A stretch of DNA of 64,000 nucleotides from Pisolithus tinctorius. Taxonomy: Eukaryota; Basidiomycota; Agaricomycetes; Boletales; Pisolithaceae. The number at the start of each line of letters is the position of its first letter. The first letter of the stretch is position 1. Where the stretch lies: assembly GCA_024663395.1 (NCBI GenBank), contig JANFAH010000001.1, positions 5,766,001-5,830,000 on the forward strand, in the 5' to 3' direction. A program made the position numbers and the translations under genes. This document shows positions 1 through 12,448 of this stretch, piece by piece. The notes below the pieces were generated by a model. That model was not told the origin of the DNA, searched no databases, and worked only from the letters and a program-made list of their open reading frames with translations.

Positions 1-3000
1 CGTGCCAAGCAATCAGTTCTGTGGTAGTCAGCAGTGTTGCATCATCGCAGGATAGGGGTAAGAGGAAGGTAGCTTTGGCAAGGTCAAATGGGAACAGCGG
101 TTTGACACTGTGTACCATGAAGTAAGGGGATAAACCCATGGATTTCAAGATGGTGACCCACTTGGCCCAGAACACGGAGTGTGCAACAGTGTGCCAGCAG
201 TGGTTGTTGTTTTCACAGCTCTTCATGATAGCCTCGTGAACATCATAGTGCTGATGCTCTACAATGCCGTTAGCCTGAGAGTTGTAAGGAGAGATACAGA
301 TGTGATGGATATGATATTGTGCAGCTAGGGCATCTAAGGCTTGGATGAACACAGGACCATTTTCAGTGACAATCTCGGTGAGCAGACCCCAGCGGCATAG
401 AATGTCTTCGAAGATAAAGGACACAAGTGTGGTACTATTTTCTGCATGCAACATGCGCCATTCAGGGTATGAGGTGAGCATGCAATGAGCCTGTACTATG
501 TAGCGGTAGCCACTGGCTTTGGGCATCAGCATCATGTCAATGTGAGCTTTATGAAACAGGCCCCCTATCATGGGTACAGTGGGGGGGATATGAAGCTTCT
601 GCATCTGGCAGATCTGGCATTTGTGACAAGTGCAGACATACCACTTCACATCCTTGACAAGAAGAGGCCACCAAAAGCAGAGGAGAAGGCATGTGCAGAC
701 TGTGAAGACACCTTTGTGCCTGAGGTCATCATGCACGTCTTTGATGAGATGATACCACTTGGATTCATTGATAACTAGCTGGTGCCATCCATGCGGTTCC
801 CTGCGCCATAAGTTGCCATCTAGGAGGAAGAAGCGGCTAGCAGAATTGAAGAAAGATGAGTACTGTGCATCAGTAAGGTCAGGAGGTCGCTCACAGGTCA
901 TGAGGAATGTGCGGATCATTTCTATCTTCGCTTCACATGCCTGAGCCTTTGTGGACCGTGGAATGGCAGGGGCATCAGGGGTATTGGAAGGGTTATTAGC
1001 ATCAGCAGTTGCAGAGAATGTGAGATAGAAGGATGCAGGTGGCAGGAGGCTTGCCCAATGGTAAGTGGGTGGCAGTAGGGAATGGTGATCTTGATTGGAA
1101 AGTGACATAGGAGGCAGGTGGTCATTGACAACCTGTGTAGAGAAAGAGTAAAAATGGTCCAGCCAATCCTCATGGTCATCATCCTCAGGTGGGTTGAGCT
1201 CTGACTGCAGGCAGTGGGACAAGCCATCACGGCCGGCATGCCTGTCCGCAGGGATGTGCACAAGTTTGAACGAGAAGAGGAGGACACCAGCGATCCACTG
1301 ATTGATCATCGTGTTAGGCTGCAGACCTGGGTTATTTATCATGCCCTTAATATACTTTGCATCTACCTCCACAGTGAAGTTAGCAAGACCAGAGATGTAT
1401 ACGTGTACTGCATGGAAGAGGCCATACAACTCAAGCTTAGCCTGGGAGTAGCAGCTTTCCACTTCGTTGAGGGTGATGGATCCAAAGTGACTTGGGTACC
1501 ATCTGCCATCTTTGCTGAGCTGGTAGAGGATATAGCCAACTGCAATGACTGAGGTGTCAACTGCTAAAATTACTTTGCAGCCACACTCATAGTCAATCCT
1601 TCAGAGTGTGGGGGACTTTACAATTTCGTCCTTGAGTCGTTGCATGGCAGCACATTGCAGTTCATCCCATGTGAATGATATGTCCTTCTGCATGAGTCTG
1701 ACTAGTGGCTGCACAATCTTGGCAAAGTCTTTGATGAAGATGTGTAGCACACCACAGACACCGAGGAAACCACAAACCTGTGTCAGGTTGTGACACTCAG
1801 GCCAGTCATGGATCTTCTGCACTTTGCTTTCTTCAGGAATGCAACCTTCAAAGGTGCACTTGTGGCCAACGATCACAGCGGACAGAGCAGCTAGCACGAA
1901 CTTCTTTGCTGAGACAGTGGCTCTGACATTCTGCAAATGCTGAAGGATATGGTTAACAACTATACAGTGGTTCCAGATAAACTTCTGAATCCCAGGATTC
2001 TCTGGGATAGTCTCATAGGACCTGTCTGCATGCTGATAGTGGGTGGTCTCAGATTTTACAGGGACATCATCTATGAAGGGCAAGGTATGATGTGGGATCT
2101 CATCCTGGAGAACAAATGCAGTATCTCCCTGGTATACCTGTACCGCATTCGCATGACCTTGTGGCAGAGTAGTAAGCTGATGGGGTCTGAGGGGGGTACC
2201 GAAGGTGGTGAGGTCATGGGAATCAACATGAAGTGCATGCTGGTCATACCTGGAGTAGAGGTCCATCATTGCATACACCGCATATCCAGCAAAGGATTCT
2301 GCGAGGTGTTCTACGAAGGGCAGAATGGACGCATCGCAGATGGTCACTGCATTCAGGGGCTGTAAGTCATGCACAAGGTGAAGAGACTTTCCATCTTTCT
2401 TTACTATGCAGAACCAGCGAGAGCGGTAAGCCACTGTAGGGAATGTAATTTCCCTACTAGGGGAATTGTTTTATTTTGTTCATTTTATTTGGTTTTGATT
2501 CTGGGTGTTTTTTTCTGCTAGCGGTACTTAGAATTTCGCATTTTGGTTGCTTAGTCAGCACTACCTAGTACTGGATGTAGTTAGTTTTCCTTAAAAACAA
2601 TAGACAAGTTCCCACAGATGAGAGATGAAATTGAGCAGGTTGTTCCCTGCACCAAGACAGCCTCAGAAGCCTTCAGACAACTACCAGGATACAGTCCCAG
2701 GCTATAGAAGCCCCTTTTTGGCTTACTCTCTCCCCTCAGATTTCATCCCTACTCCAACTACTCTCTCTCTCTTAAAATCAAATCTGTTTCCTACACCACT
2801 GTAGAAGGTTCATACATGCCAGACTTAATGCGATCTTTAATCATGTCTATGACTTGGGCATGTATCGCGTTCAGGATAGGGATATTGCATTGGACCCAAG
2901 GTGTGTGCGGAATCATAGGAATCTTTACTGGTGGAAAATAGCATTCATCTAGGTGTCCATGCTCTGTAATGTCCCAAGTGAATGTGAGCTCATGGACTGA

Positions 3001-3267
3001 AACGAGCCAAGTTACGAGTTTAAGTTCTTCTGGCCAAAGCCAATCTGCAGGATCGAGGTCAAGTTCCACAGCCCGTTCGGCAGTGAAGCAGATGCCCAGA
3101 GCGAAGTCTGGTGGATGGGTTGGAAGTGGTTGAAGACCAGCGAGCAGGTCGTCAGGCAGGCTGTGCACGATGCAGTATTCTTCTGCCATTGGGGCAGGTA
3201 CTGTCCAAACCTTCTTGGCAACTGGCTTGTAAACAAGGGTGCGAACCGTGGGATCTAGTTGATACAC
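1..3267 (-). pseudogene. pol (RT, RNase H, integrase) of Gypsy element A
   Basis: Reverse transcriptase starts before 3267 and continues to 1601, with the block at 2435-2795 being a foreign solo LTR. Recognisable parts are FCIVKKDGKSLHLVHDLQPL, MMDLYSRYDQ, and the catalytic FIDDVPVK. A TGA (1601-1603, minus) separates RT from RNase H, which begins RIDYE and contains ILAVDTSVIAVG and FGSITLNEVESCYSQAKLEL. Integrase follows with a Cys/His zinc-binding region (CHKCQICQ) and the core from ENG (old DNG) to NSQANGIVE. It leaves the window before its C-terminus. The parallel stop in copy B at 10401-10403 is identical, so it is either inherited or a recurrent CpG hit. Confidence 0.85.
2435..2795 (+). 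repeat. solo LTR (361 bp) inserted in RT of element A
   Basis: The related RT sequence in copy B is uninterrupted at the corresponding point near 9570. Here 361 bp are inserted, starting TGTAGGG and ending CCTACA (short inverted termini TGTAGG/CCTACA), flanked by CCAC at 2431-2434 and 2796-2799. The element has no coding capacity, as expected for a solo LTR left by recombination. The flanking match can be read as 4 bp (CCAC) or as a longer ambiguous repeat (CCACTGTAG), so the exact ends may shift by a few bases. Orientation was assigned from the TG...CA ends, which are symmetric, and could be reversed. Confidence 0.75.
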
Positions 3268-3492
3268 ACTGCTGAATGTGGCTATAGCAGAGGGGTTTAG
3301 TATTGTCTGAGTGGAGGAGAGGAAAGCAAAAGCAGGTGAGGGTATTCCAGTGGGTAGCCACAGGTGAAGAGAAGGTTGTCAAAGTGAAGGCTAGTGATGA
3401 GACAGTAGGACTGAGGAATGGATAACAGTGGCTAAATAGGAAACAGGACATCTTAGTAGGCTCTCCCTGACCGTTTGGTGGATCATCGATAT

Positions 3493-4527
3493 TCAAAAAC
3501 CCCATTCAACTATACTTTGGTGGCTATGGCAGTGCTTGCCACACTTGCAGCACAGACAGCCCTTGCGCCATGGGTGCGTGGGCAGAGTGTACTCACAGCC
3601 ATCATTTGGGTCTTGGAGAGTGATCTGCTGTCCACCATTGGGATAATCATTTGTTACCACACTCATAAGGCAAATGAATGGATGTCCGAGGAGCATGTCG
3701 AAGTTGGCATGTTCAATTACTTGAACCTGTAGCATGACTGGCCTGGCTCCGAAGTCGAGTTTCAGGTTCTCTAGAATGCCTACAGTAGTGTCTTTAGACA
3801 TATTAGCAGATGTCATAGTCATGAGATGATTGCAGCGCAATGGAAGCCCAATCTTTTCCCAGACACACCTGGGCATGGTGATGATTTCCAAACTGGAATC
3901 TAGTATGCAGTTGATTGTGACGTTGGTCCCAGGGACCTTGGCTTCGATGCAGTGGAGCAGCAGAGTGTGGTGAGCTACGATGGAGCCATCATCACTGCAG
4001 ATAACGTGGTCTCCATATTCGCGCGCAGTTCTTTGAGGATCGTGGCTGGTCAGCTCATTCACTTGTACTCCTTCCCCATCATTGCTACAAACTACCTCAA
4101 TCTCATTTGTGGTGACATGTTTTGCCATGGTGATGTCTCTGAACTGTTTGCGAAACTCTGGGGCTACTGCAAATAATTCTTTGACTGGCATGGCAATGCT
4201 GGTTTTGAGTACACACTCCATGATATGCTTGGGTGCAGCTTCGTCTTCAAGAGGGAATGAGTAATGGTACTGGTTTTGATTGCGAGCTGCTGGGTACGGT
4301 GTCTGTGACAGAACAATTGCCATGGGAATGGGATCCTTGCATGTGGGCATCGGAGCCAGATTAGTCAGAGGTACATATGGTTTTGTAGTGGTGGACATTG
4401 GTGCAGGTGCAGAGGGATCAGATGCCTGGTGAGCGGCACGTGAACTTTGAACACCAGGGGAAATGATTTCCTCTTCAACAGTGGCTGTGCATGGGTCGAC
4501 TTGTGGAGGGTTGGCAGGATGTGCCAC
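3493..4527 (-). pseudogene. retropepsin-like protease domain of Gypsy element A
   Basis: This 344-residue open frame lies between gag and reverse transcriptase. After a Pro-rich linker it holds an aspartyl protease core: NCILDSSLEIITMPRCVWE around the catalytic Asp, and FDMLLGHPF as the second hydrophobic motif. The usual active site is D-S/T-G. Here the third residue is Ser, which fits a G-to-A change (GGC to AGC), so activity is doubtful. A short Cys/His stretch (CLCCKCGKHCH) closes the frame at 3493. The parallel segment in copy B (7917-8800) has the same DSS but also contains frame breaks. Confidence 0.75.
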
Positions 4528-4569
4528 GGGTCGAGCTGTGATTTCAACTCCATTGAAGTGGGCTTTCTT

Positions 4570-6204
4570 TCAGGGAATGACTGCTCCCTTGTTACCTTTA
4601 TCCGCTTGGTAGGTAGCCCAAGCTTGAGCGACATATGCTTGGAAGTCAGGGTCGGCTAAGTCTGCAACAGGTTCATTGGCATCTTGGACAGTGTTTAAGA
4701 AGGCAGAAGGCTGGATCTCCAACTGCATGTCAACTTCAGGATGAGCAATGCAGAAGAGGTTAGCAGTGCCTTGCATGGCCATGTTGTGCAGAGCAGCAGG
4801 AGTTGCAGCATGCACACTGGCCTGGTCTCTGTCAGCCATGACATGGTCAACAGCCTCTCTCAGTGAGTTACACTTGGGGAAGTGTGGAATTTGGCTTCTG
4901 TCTGCAAGATAGAGATGGTTGTCTGTACCTCTCATGATCTTACCAGTGTGGATATAAACTTCAATGAGCGCACACATCCTTGTCCAGTGGTTGGGGTCTG
5001 CACAGAAACTGCAGCCAGGTCTGTGTTGCTGTGGCAGAGGCTGCATCTGGAAGTTGTATTCCTGTTTAACAACAGTACCGGCAGGTGGCACCTGTGGCAT
5101 GTAAGCTGACGAGGGAGGTGCAGCTGGTGAGGCCATGGTACCCATCATCGGTACCACGCTATGAAGAGTGGATCCTGTCAGAAGGAACTTGGTGGCTTTG
5201 ACGACTTCTGTGAGCAGGTATGGATCATCAGGGTGGAGGTCAGTGTGGACTATGGAGAGTCGATGACGAGTATGGTCTGCGATGGCCCTCAGGAAGCCAT
5301 TCAGGAACATGGAATCCCGTTCTGTCTCTGCAAGCTTTTTAGTTTTAATGAGCAGGGCAGAAATCTTAGCGAATTTCCACTGGTATTCTCCAAGGTCATC
5401 CTGGTTCCACATAGGCTTGGACTGATATTCTTTGACAAGGTACTGCAAGTCTGCACGGCAGTAGCAGTCATCACCCTCGCAGCCAGGGTACAAACCCTTA
5501 ACAGTGACTACAAAGGCATCCCAGTCGTTGGCCACAGGAGCGGCTTCCAGAAGCGTTTGCCAGACCTCAGCTTCTTCAAGGTCGGCATAGCAGATTGCAG
5601 CTCTGATCTTGCCACAGTCATCAAGAGCAGCAAGAGTACTGAGGAAGTCGATGTCTTCAAGGTAGCACGGAAGCTGTGTGGGAGAATCTCCACTAAATTT
5701 AGGTGAGTTTTGTGTACTGCAGAGCAGCATCTGAAACTGAGGATTAGCCATTGGTGGGTTAACCTGTGGTGGTGGTGCTGGATTGGTAACAGGTGGAATG
5801 GGTATTGGTTGTGGGTGCGAAGCGGTTGGTATAGTGCATGAGCGAGCTGGCAGAAGTGTTGGTGGGTTACTGATTGGCTGATGGGTGGTCTGCGACCAAG
5901 TGAGTGGTCATGGCAGTGTGGCGGATGGAACCGAGAGTCTGGGTATAGATTTGGAGGTGTCAAAGAGATGGGAAAAAGAGGGCCTCGGTGATGATGAATC
6001 AGATGATGTGACAGGTGTTGAAGGTGATGGCAGGGTTTCGGGCCTTCAGGGAGTCAAATGGATAAAACCACTGGGAAAATCAGGGGCAGTGAGATCTAGG
6101 TGATCCAATGCAATGGATATCTGATCTGCTGAAATATCAGGGGGAGTGACCGTGGGTAGTACCCATGGAATGTCAGCAGGTAATTGCGCATGATCTGGCA
6201 TTAT
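4570..6204 (-). pseudogene. gag of Gypsy element A
   Basis: This is the capsid-type structural polyprotein of element A. The likely start is the ATG at 6204 (MPDHAQLPAD), about 150 bp inside the LTR end. The frame is closed once by a TGA in a Pro-rich leader (at LTP*RPE, probably an old CGA arginine). The conserved gag core then runs from about 5751, with PKFSGD, DDCGKIRAAICYADLEEAE and WDAF motifs. A zinc knuckle of the form CX2CX4HX4C lies near the C-terminus, about position 4990-5030. The frame ends at 4570 with QADKGNKGAVIP. Protease follows in another frame after about 40 bp. The 5' half is absent from copy B. Confidence 0.8.
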
Positions 6205-6352
6205 GGGTGAAACAGGGTGGAAAATGTCAGAGTCTTCTGACAGGTTGAGATTGCAAAAGTGCAGGTGTAAATTTTCTAGTTCAGTGCATTTGGCGGTGTG
6301 CCTGAGTGACCTTCTGGAAGCGACAGCAGAATCCCTTGCAGTGGGCTCCAGT

Positions 6353-7015
6353 TGTAGGAAAAGTCCAAGTAGCTGTATAATATGAGCTAAATGGCTTAGA
6401 TAACAACAATAAAAATGAAGGGAACGAAATGTTCATCCCAAGGGATTCTGGACTGTCGAGACTAGGAGGTGAGACCCAGCACTTTGTAGCGGTAGTGTTT
6501 AGTGATGTGTGCAGCATGGTCTGTGGAATAGTACTGGCAATGCGAGCGGTGCAAGCAGTATACGTAGTTTGAGTGCAGCAGAATGCAAGATGTGTGGTGT
6601 AGACAAAGCAGAAAAGAAACTCATGGTGACCTTCTGAGTGCCAAAAGGTATCATTCTGTTCCTAAGTACAGGGTTTTACAGTCCGGGCAAACCCAGAACC
6701 TAAGTAAGACAAGGTACAGTAAGGGAAAACCGCATGACAGCACATACACATAAGACAGGACAAGCTGGAACAGAGACCAAGGGTATACTACTAACAAAAA
6801 GGAACAGAGACCATGGTAAAATGAAGGGTCCAAGGGAAAGGAAGGGACCAGAGCACAGTGGCCACGGGTATAGCATTGCGCAAGAGGGAGCGAGGGCATG
6901 GGAAGGTGGCACATGAACGACGGCGAACATGAGAGGGGAGCGGACGTAACAGTAGTCATGGAATGGTTAATGATAGGGGCTTATGCATCCAGGGAGTGCA
7001 GATTCCTCACACCGT
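6353..7015 (-). repeat. 5' LTR of Gypsy element A, 5' truncated
   Basis: The reverse complement of this stretch matches 24550-25223, including a tract with CCTTGGGATGA and the terminal TTTTCCTACA. The element-proximal end is at 6353 (TGTAGG on the plus strand). The other copy goes on for about 60-70 bp more at its outer end, whereas here the match stops near 7015 and unrelated sequence begins. The LTR outer end is therefore missing. Confidence 0.7.
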
Positions 7016-7385
7016 GTCTTTTATTTCTGTGTCTGGGTCGTTGATGATGTCTTTGATGGGTAGTCCACTGCTTCTGGTGGTCTTGCCATGTAGAGTGGAT
7101 CCTGACATGCGAGGTGCTGCCTGGGGTCCTGGCATGGCATGGGAGTTAGACCTCAGGGTTGTTCACCCTGTTGAGGTTGTGGGCAGCAGGTGTGAGAGTG
7201 TCTTCCGGCACCTGCATGACTGGGAGAGTGTGTGCAGGGGTGGGCTTTGGTGTTCTAGAAAGATGTCTCTGTATGTCACTGTTGGCAGCAATGGGCTCTG
7301 CTTCTGTGGCTAGCACAACAGGGTCAAGGAATTTTTCAGGGTCCTAGTTGGGGTGCCATGTGGAGCAGAGTCAAGAAGTGTCCAT
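7016..7385 (-). other. spacer between elements A and B, possible fragment of another LTR element
   Basis: No coding sequence is recognised here. On the minus strand the string CCACA/TGGCACCCCAACTAGG near 7345-7365 resembles an LTR end (CA) followed by a primer-binding site (TGG...). The stretch could therefore be a scrap of the 5' region of another retrotransposon. This is a weak call based on one short motif. Confidence 0.3.
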
Positions 7386-8800
7386 GTGCACTCATTGAAG
7401 TTTATATCTGCACTGGTAAGATCACAAGAGGTACAGACAACCATCTCTATCTTGTGGATGGAAGCCAAATTCCACACTTTCCTGAATGTAACTCACTGAG
7501 AGGCTGTTGACCACATCATAGCTGACAGAGACCAGGCCAGCACATGTGCTGTGACCCCTGCTGCTCCATGCAACACAACCACACAAGGCACTGCTAATCT
7601 ATTCTGCATTGCTCATCCCAAAGTTGATGTGCCGTTGGAGATCCAGCCTTCTGCCTTCTTAAACACCATCCAAGATGTCAATGAACCTGTCACAGACTTA
7701 GCTGACCCCAACTTCCAAGCATATGTCACTCAAGCTTGGGCTACCTACCAAGCAGATAAAGGTAACAAGGGAGCAGTCATTTCCCATGGCAAGAAAGCAT
7801 GCTTCGATGGGGTTGAAATTACAGCATGACCTGCAGCACATCCTGCCAACCCCCCATGAGTCAATCCTTGCGCAGCCACTGTTGAAGAGGAAATAATTTC
7901 CCCTGGCATTCAAAGTTTGTGTGCCACCCACCAGGCATCTGAGCCCTCTGCACCTGCACCAACATCCAGCACTACAAAACCATATGTTCCTCTGGCTAAT
8001 CCTGCTCCAATGCCCACACACAAGGATCCCATTCCCATGGCAATTGTTCCATCACAAACACCATACCCAGCAGCTCACAATCAAAACCAGTACCATTACT
8101 TGTTCCCTCTCAAAGATGAAGCTGTGCCCAAGCATATCATGGAATGTGTACTTGAAACCAGCATTGCCTTGCCAGTCAAAGAATTATTTGCAGTAGCCCC
8201 TGAGTTTTGCAAGCAGTTCAGGGACATCACCATGGCAAAATGCATCACCACCAATGAGATTGAAGTAGTTTGTAGCAACAATGAAGAGGGAGTACAAGTG
8301 AATGAACTGACCAGCCACAACCCTCAACAAACCATGCATGAATACAGAGACTGCATTATCTGCAGTGACAATGGTTCCATTGTAGCTCACCACACTCTAC
8401 TGCTCCACTGCATCAAAGCCAAGGTCCCCAGGACTGATGTCACAATCAACTGCATACTAGATTCCAGTTTGGAAACCATCACCATGCCCAGGTGCATTTG
8501 GGAAAAGATCAGGCTTCCATTGTGCTGTGATCATCTCATGACTATGACCTCTGCTAAAAGACACTACTGTAGGCATTCTAGAAAACCTGAAACTTGACTT
8601 CAGAGCCAGACCAGTCATGCTCCAAGTTCAAGTAATTGAACATGCCAACTTCAACATGCTGCTCAGTCACCCATTCATCTGCCTTATGAGTGCAGTAACA
8701 AATGATTATCCCAACAGTGGACAGCAAATCACTCTCCATGACCCAAAAAATGGCTGTGAATACACTCTGCCCACACACCCATGATGTGAGGGCTGTCCAC
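7386..8800 (+). pseudogene. gag C-terminus and protease of Gypsy element B
   Basis: The gag tail is recognisable at 7551-7829 (AFLNTIQDVNEPVTDLADP, QADKGNKGAVI), preceded by broken frames. The protease lies at about 7917-8800: PVKELFAVAPEF, NCILDSSLETITMPRCIWE, then a frame break near 8570, where the A copy reads SANMSKDTTVG. After the break the frame reads FNMLLSHPF instead of FDMLLGHPF, a further sign of decay. Compared with copy A, many codons differ by C/T or G/A. Confidence 0.75.
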
Positions 8801-8846
8801 ACTGCAAGTGCAGCAAGCACTGCCATAGCCACCAGAGTATAGTCAA

Positions 8847-11800
8847 ATGGGGTTTTTGAGTATTGGTGATCCACCAAATGGTTGGGGAGAGTCTACTAAG
8901 ATGTCCTGTTTCCTGTTTAGCTGCTGTTATCTGTTCCTCAGTCCTACAGTCTCATCTTTAGCCTTCACTTCAATGAACTTCCCTTCACCCATGGCACTTG
9001 TACCACAGAACATACCCACTGGAATACCCTTGCCCACTTTTGCTTTCCTCTCTTCCACCCAGACAATACTAAACCCCTCTGCTATAGCTGCTTTCAATAG
9101 CATTTATCAACTAGATCCTGCAGTTCACACTCTCATTTACAAACCAGTTGCCAAGAAGGTTCAGATGGTACCTGCCCTGATGGCAGAAGAATACTGCATC
9201 GTGCACAGCCAGCCTGACAATCTGCTCACTGGTCTCCAACCACTCCCTACACACCTGCCAGACTTTGCTCCAGGCATCTGCTTCACTGCCAAATGGGCTG
9301 TGGAACTTGACCTTGATCCTGCAGATTGGCTTTGGCCAGAAGAACTTAAGCTTGTGACTTGGTTCATCTTGGTCCATGAGCCCACATTCACATGGGACAT
9401 TACAGAGCACAGACACCTAGATGAACATTACTTCCCACCTGTAAAGATCCCTACAATTCTGCACATGCCTTGGTTCCAATGCAATATCCCTATCCTGAGC
9501 GTGATACATGCCCAAGTCATAGACATGATCAAAGATCACATCAAGTCTGGCATGTATGAACCTTCTACAGCAGCTTACCACTCCTTCTGGTTCTGCATAG
9601 TAAAGAAAGATGGAAAGTCTCTTTGCCTTGTGCATGACTTACAGCCCCTGAATGTAGTGACCATCTGCAACACATCTGTTCTGCCCTTCATAGAACATCT
9701 CACAGAATCCTTTGCTGGATATGTGGTGTATGTGATGATGGACCTCTACTCTGGGTATGACCAGTGTGCACTTCATGTTGATTCCTGTGACCTCACCACC
9801 TTCAGTACCCTGCTCGGACCACATCGGCTTACTACTCTGCCGCAAGGTCATGCAAACACAGTACAGGTATACCAGGGGGACACTGTGTTTGTCCTCCAAG
9901 ATGAGATCCCACATCATACCTTGCCCTTCATAGATGACATCCCTGTAAAATCTGAGACCACCTGCTCTCAGCATGCAGACAGGTCCTATGAGACTATCCC
10001 AGAGAACCCTGGGATTTGGAAATTTATCTGGAATCACTGTATAGTTGTTAACCACATCCTTCAGCATTTGCAGAATGTTGGAGCCACCATCTCAGCAAAG
10101 AAGTTCATGCTAGCCACTCTGTCAGCTGTGATTGTTGGCCACAAGTGCACCTTTGAAGGTCACATTCCTGAAGAGAGCAAAGTGCAGAAGATCTGCGACT
10201 GGCCCAAGTGCTGCAACCTGACTCAGGTTTGCAGTTTCCTTGGTGTCTGCAGTGTGCTATGCATCTTCATCAAAGACTTCACCAAGATTGCATGGCTGCT
10301 AGTCACACTCATGTGGAAAGACATACCATTCACATGGGATGAACCACAACACGCTGCCATGCAATGACTCAAGGACAAAATCATAAAGTCCCCCACACTC
10401 TGAAGGATTGACTATGAGCACAGTCGCAAAGTAATTTTAGCAGTTGACACTTTGGTCATCACAGTTGGCTACATCCTCTACCAGCTTGGCAAAGATGGCA
10501 AATGGTACCCTAGTTGCTTTGGATCCATCACCCTCAATGAAGTGGAAAGCCATTACTCCCAGGCTAAGCTTGAGTTGTATGGTCTCTTCCATGCAGTGCA
10601 CATATACATCTTCGGTCTCACTAACTTCACTGTGGAGGTAGATGCAAAGTATATTAAGGGCATGATAAATAACCCAGATCTGCAGCCTAATGTGATGATC
10701 AATCAATGGATCACTGGCATCCTCCTCTTCTTGTTCAAACTCATCCACATTCCCATGGACAGGCATGCCAGCCCTGACAGCTTGTCCCACCATCTGCAGT
10801 CAGAGGTCAACCCACCCAAGGATGACAACCATGAGGATTGGCTAGACCATTTTTACTCTTTCTCTACAGAGGCTGTCAATGACCACCTGCCTCCTACATC
10901 CCTTTCCAATCACAAACATCATTCCTTACCACCACCTGCTTACCATTGGGTGAGCCTCCCACCACCTGCATCCTTTTATCTTGCATTCGCTGTGACTACT
11001 GATGCTAATAACCCTTCCAATACCCCTGATGACCCTGCTATTCCACAGTCCATGAAAGCTCAGGCATGTGAAGTGAAGATAGAAATGATCCATGCATTCC
11101 TTGTGACCTGTGAGCAACCTCCTGACCTTACTGATGTGCAGTGCTCATCTTTCTTTAATTCAGCCAGCCACTTCTTCCTCCTAGATGGTAACTTATGGCA
11201 TAGGGAACCACATGGATGGCACCAGCTAGTCATTGACAAATCCAAGTGGTATCATCTCATCAAAGAAGCACATGATGACCTTGGACACATAGGTGTCTTC
11301 ACAGTCTGCACATGCCTTCTCCTCTGCTTTTGGTGGCCTCTCCTTGTCGAAGATGTGAAGTGGTATGTTCACACTTGTCACGAATGCCAGATCTGCCAGA
11401 TGCAGAAGCTTCATATCCCTCCCACTGTGCCCATGATAGGGGGCCTGTTTCATAAAGCTCACATTGACACAATGCTAATGCCCAAAGCTGGCAGCTACCA
11501 CTACATAGTACAGGCTCATTGCATGCTTACCTGATATCCTGAATGGCACATGCTGTGTGCAGAAAATAGCACCACACTTGTGTCCTTCATCTTTGAGGAC
11601 ATTCTGTGCTGCTGGGGTCTGCTTGCTGAGATTGTCACTGACAATGGTCCTGCATTTGCTCAAGCCTTAGATGCCTTGGCCACACAATATCATGTCTGTC
11701 ACATCTGTATCTCTCCTTAAAACTCTCAGGCTAACAGCATTGTAGAGTGTTGCCACTATGATGTGTGCAAGGCTATCATGAAGAGTTGTGAGAACAACGA

Positions 11801-12448
11801 CCACTGCTGGCACACCATTGTGCACTCTGTGTTCTGGGTTGAGTGGGTCACCATCTTGAAGTCCATGGGTTTATCCCCTTACTTCATGGTGCACAGCGCT
11901 GAGCTGCTGTTTCCATTCAACCTTGCTGAGGCTACTTTCCTCTTACCCCTATCTCACAATGATGCAACACCACTGACTACCACAGAACTGATTGCTTGGC
12001 ACATGCACCAATTACAGAAGTGTCAGGATGACCTAGACCAGGTCCACAACAATGTCCTCTGTGCATGCTTCCAGTCTATCCAGCAGTTTGAGGCCACCTT
12101 TCAGCATCACATCAAAGACCATAACTTTGCTCCTGGCACCCTGATCCTCATTCGCAACTCCTGCATAGAGAAAGAACTGAACTGGAAGATGAAGCTGCAG
12201 TACACTGGCCCCATGGTCGACCTTTGTCAGACCACTGGGGGCTCATACCTGCTGGCTAGTTGGATGGCTCCATCTCCAGACTCCACTTCACCACATTCTG
12301 CTTACTTCCCTACCACCCACAGTCTCAAACCTGCACAACCATGACTCACATTACTGGGTTGGACAATGAAGAACCAGAACACCTTCTTGAGGAAGCTGAG
12401 GATGACCCCACTGATGATGATGTCAAGGCTTTTGCCTTGGACAGCTGA
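8847..12448 (+). pseudogene. pol (RT, RNase H, integrase) of Gypsy element B
   Basis: RT occupies 8847-10400 with FCIVKKDGKSLCLVHDLQPL, MMDLYSGYDQ and the catalytic LPFIDDIPVK. In-frame TGA codons lie at 10365-10367 (MQ*LKD, where A has MQRLKD) and 10401-10403 (the same place as the A stop). Both fit CGA to TGA. RNase H spans about 10404-10800 (VILAVDTLVITVG, ITLNEVESHYSQAKLEL). Integrase follows, with the zinc region (CHECQICQ), TDNGPAFAQALDAL near 11635, and NSQANSIVE. It has two further stops (after CMLT at about 11533 and ISP*NSQ at about 11718) that are not CpG-type. The frame then reopens at 11763-12344. Confidence 0.8.

Larger units (their letters stand above)
1..7015 (-). mobile_element. 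Gypsy LTR retrotransposon A, partial and decayed
   Basis: Read on the minus strand, this is an LTR retrotransposon in the order LTR, gag, protease, reverse transcriptase, RNase H and integrase. The integrase and the 3' LTR run off the left edge of the window. The gag carries a CX2CX4HX4C zinc knuckle (CSFC...H...C), the protease a retropepsin-like ILDSS and LLGHPF pair, and the reverse transcriptase an FIDD active site. This Gypsy family is widespread in Agaricomycetes by recollection of its protein signature. The copy is dead: gag contains a TGA, the pol frame has a TGA at 1601-1603, and a solo LTR interrupts the reverse transcriptase. Its 5' LTR is truncated at about 7015 compared with the related LTR at 24486-25223. 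Element B is a second copy in the opposite orientation. Confidence 0.9.

Noticed and set aside
922..1560. Open frames on both strands over the RNase H/integrase region of element A
   Set aside because: They are shadows of the minus-strand pol frame. Composition bias in CpG-poor DNA leaves many frames open.
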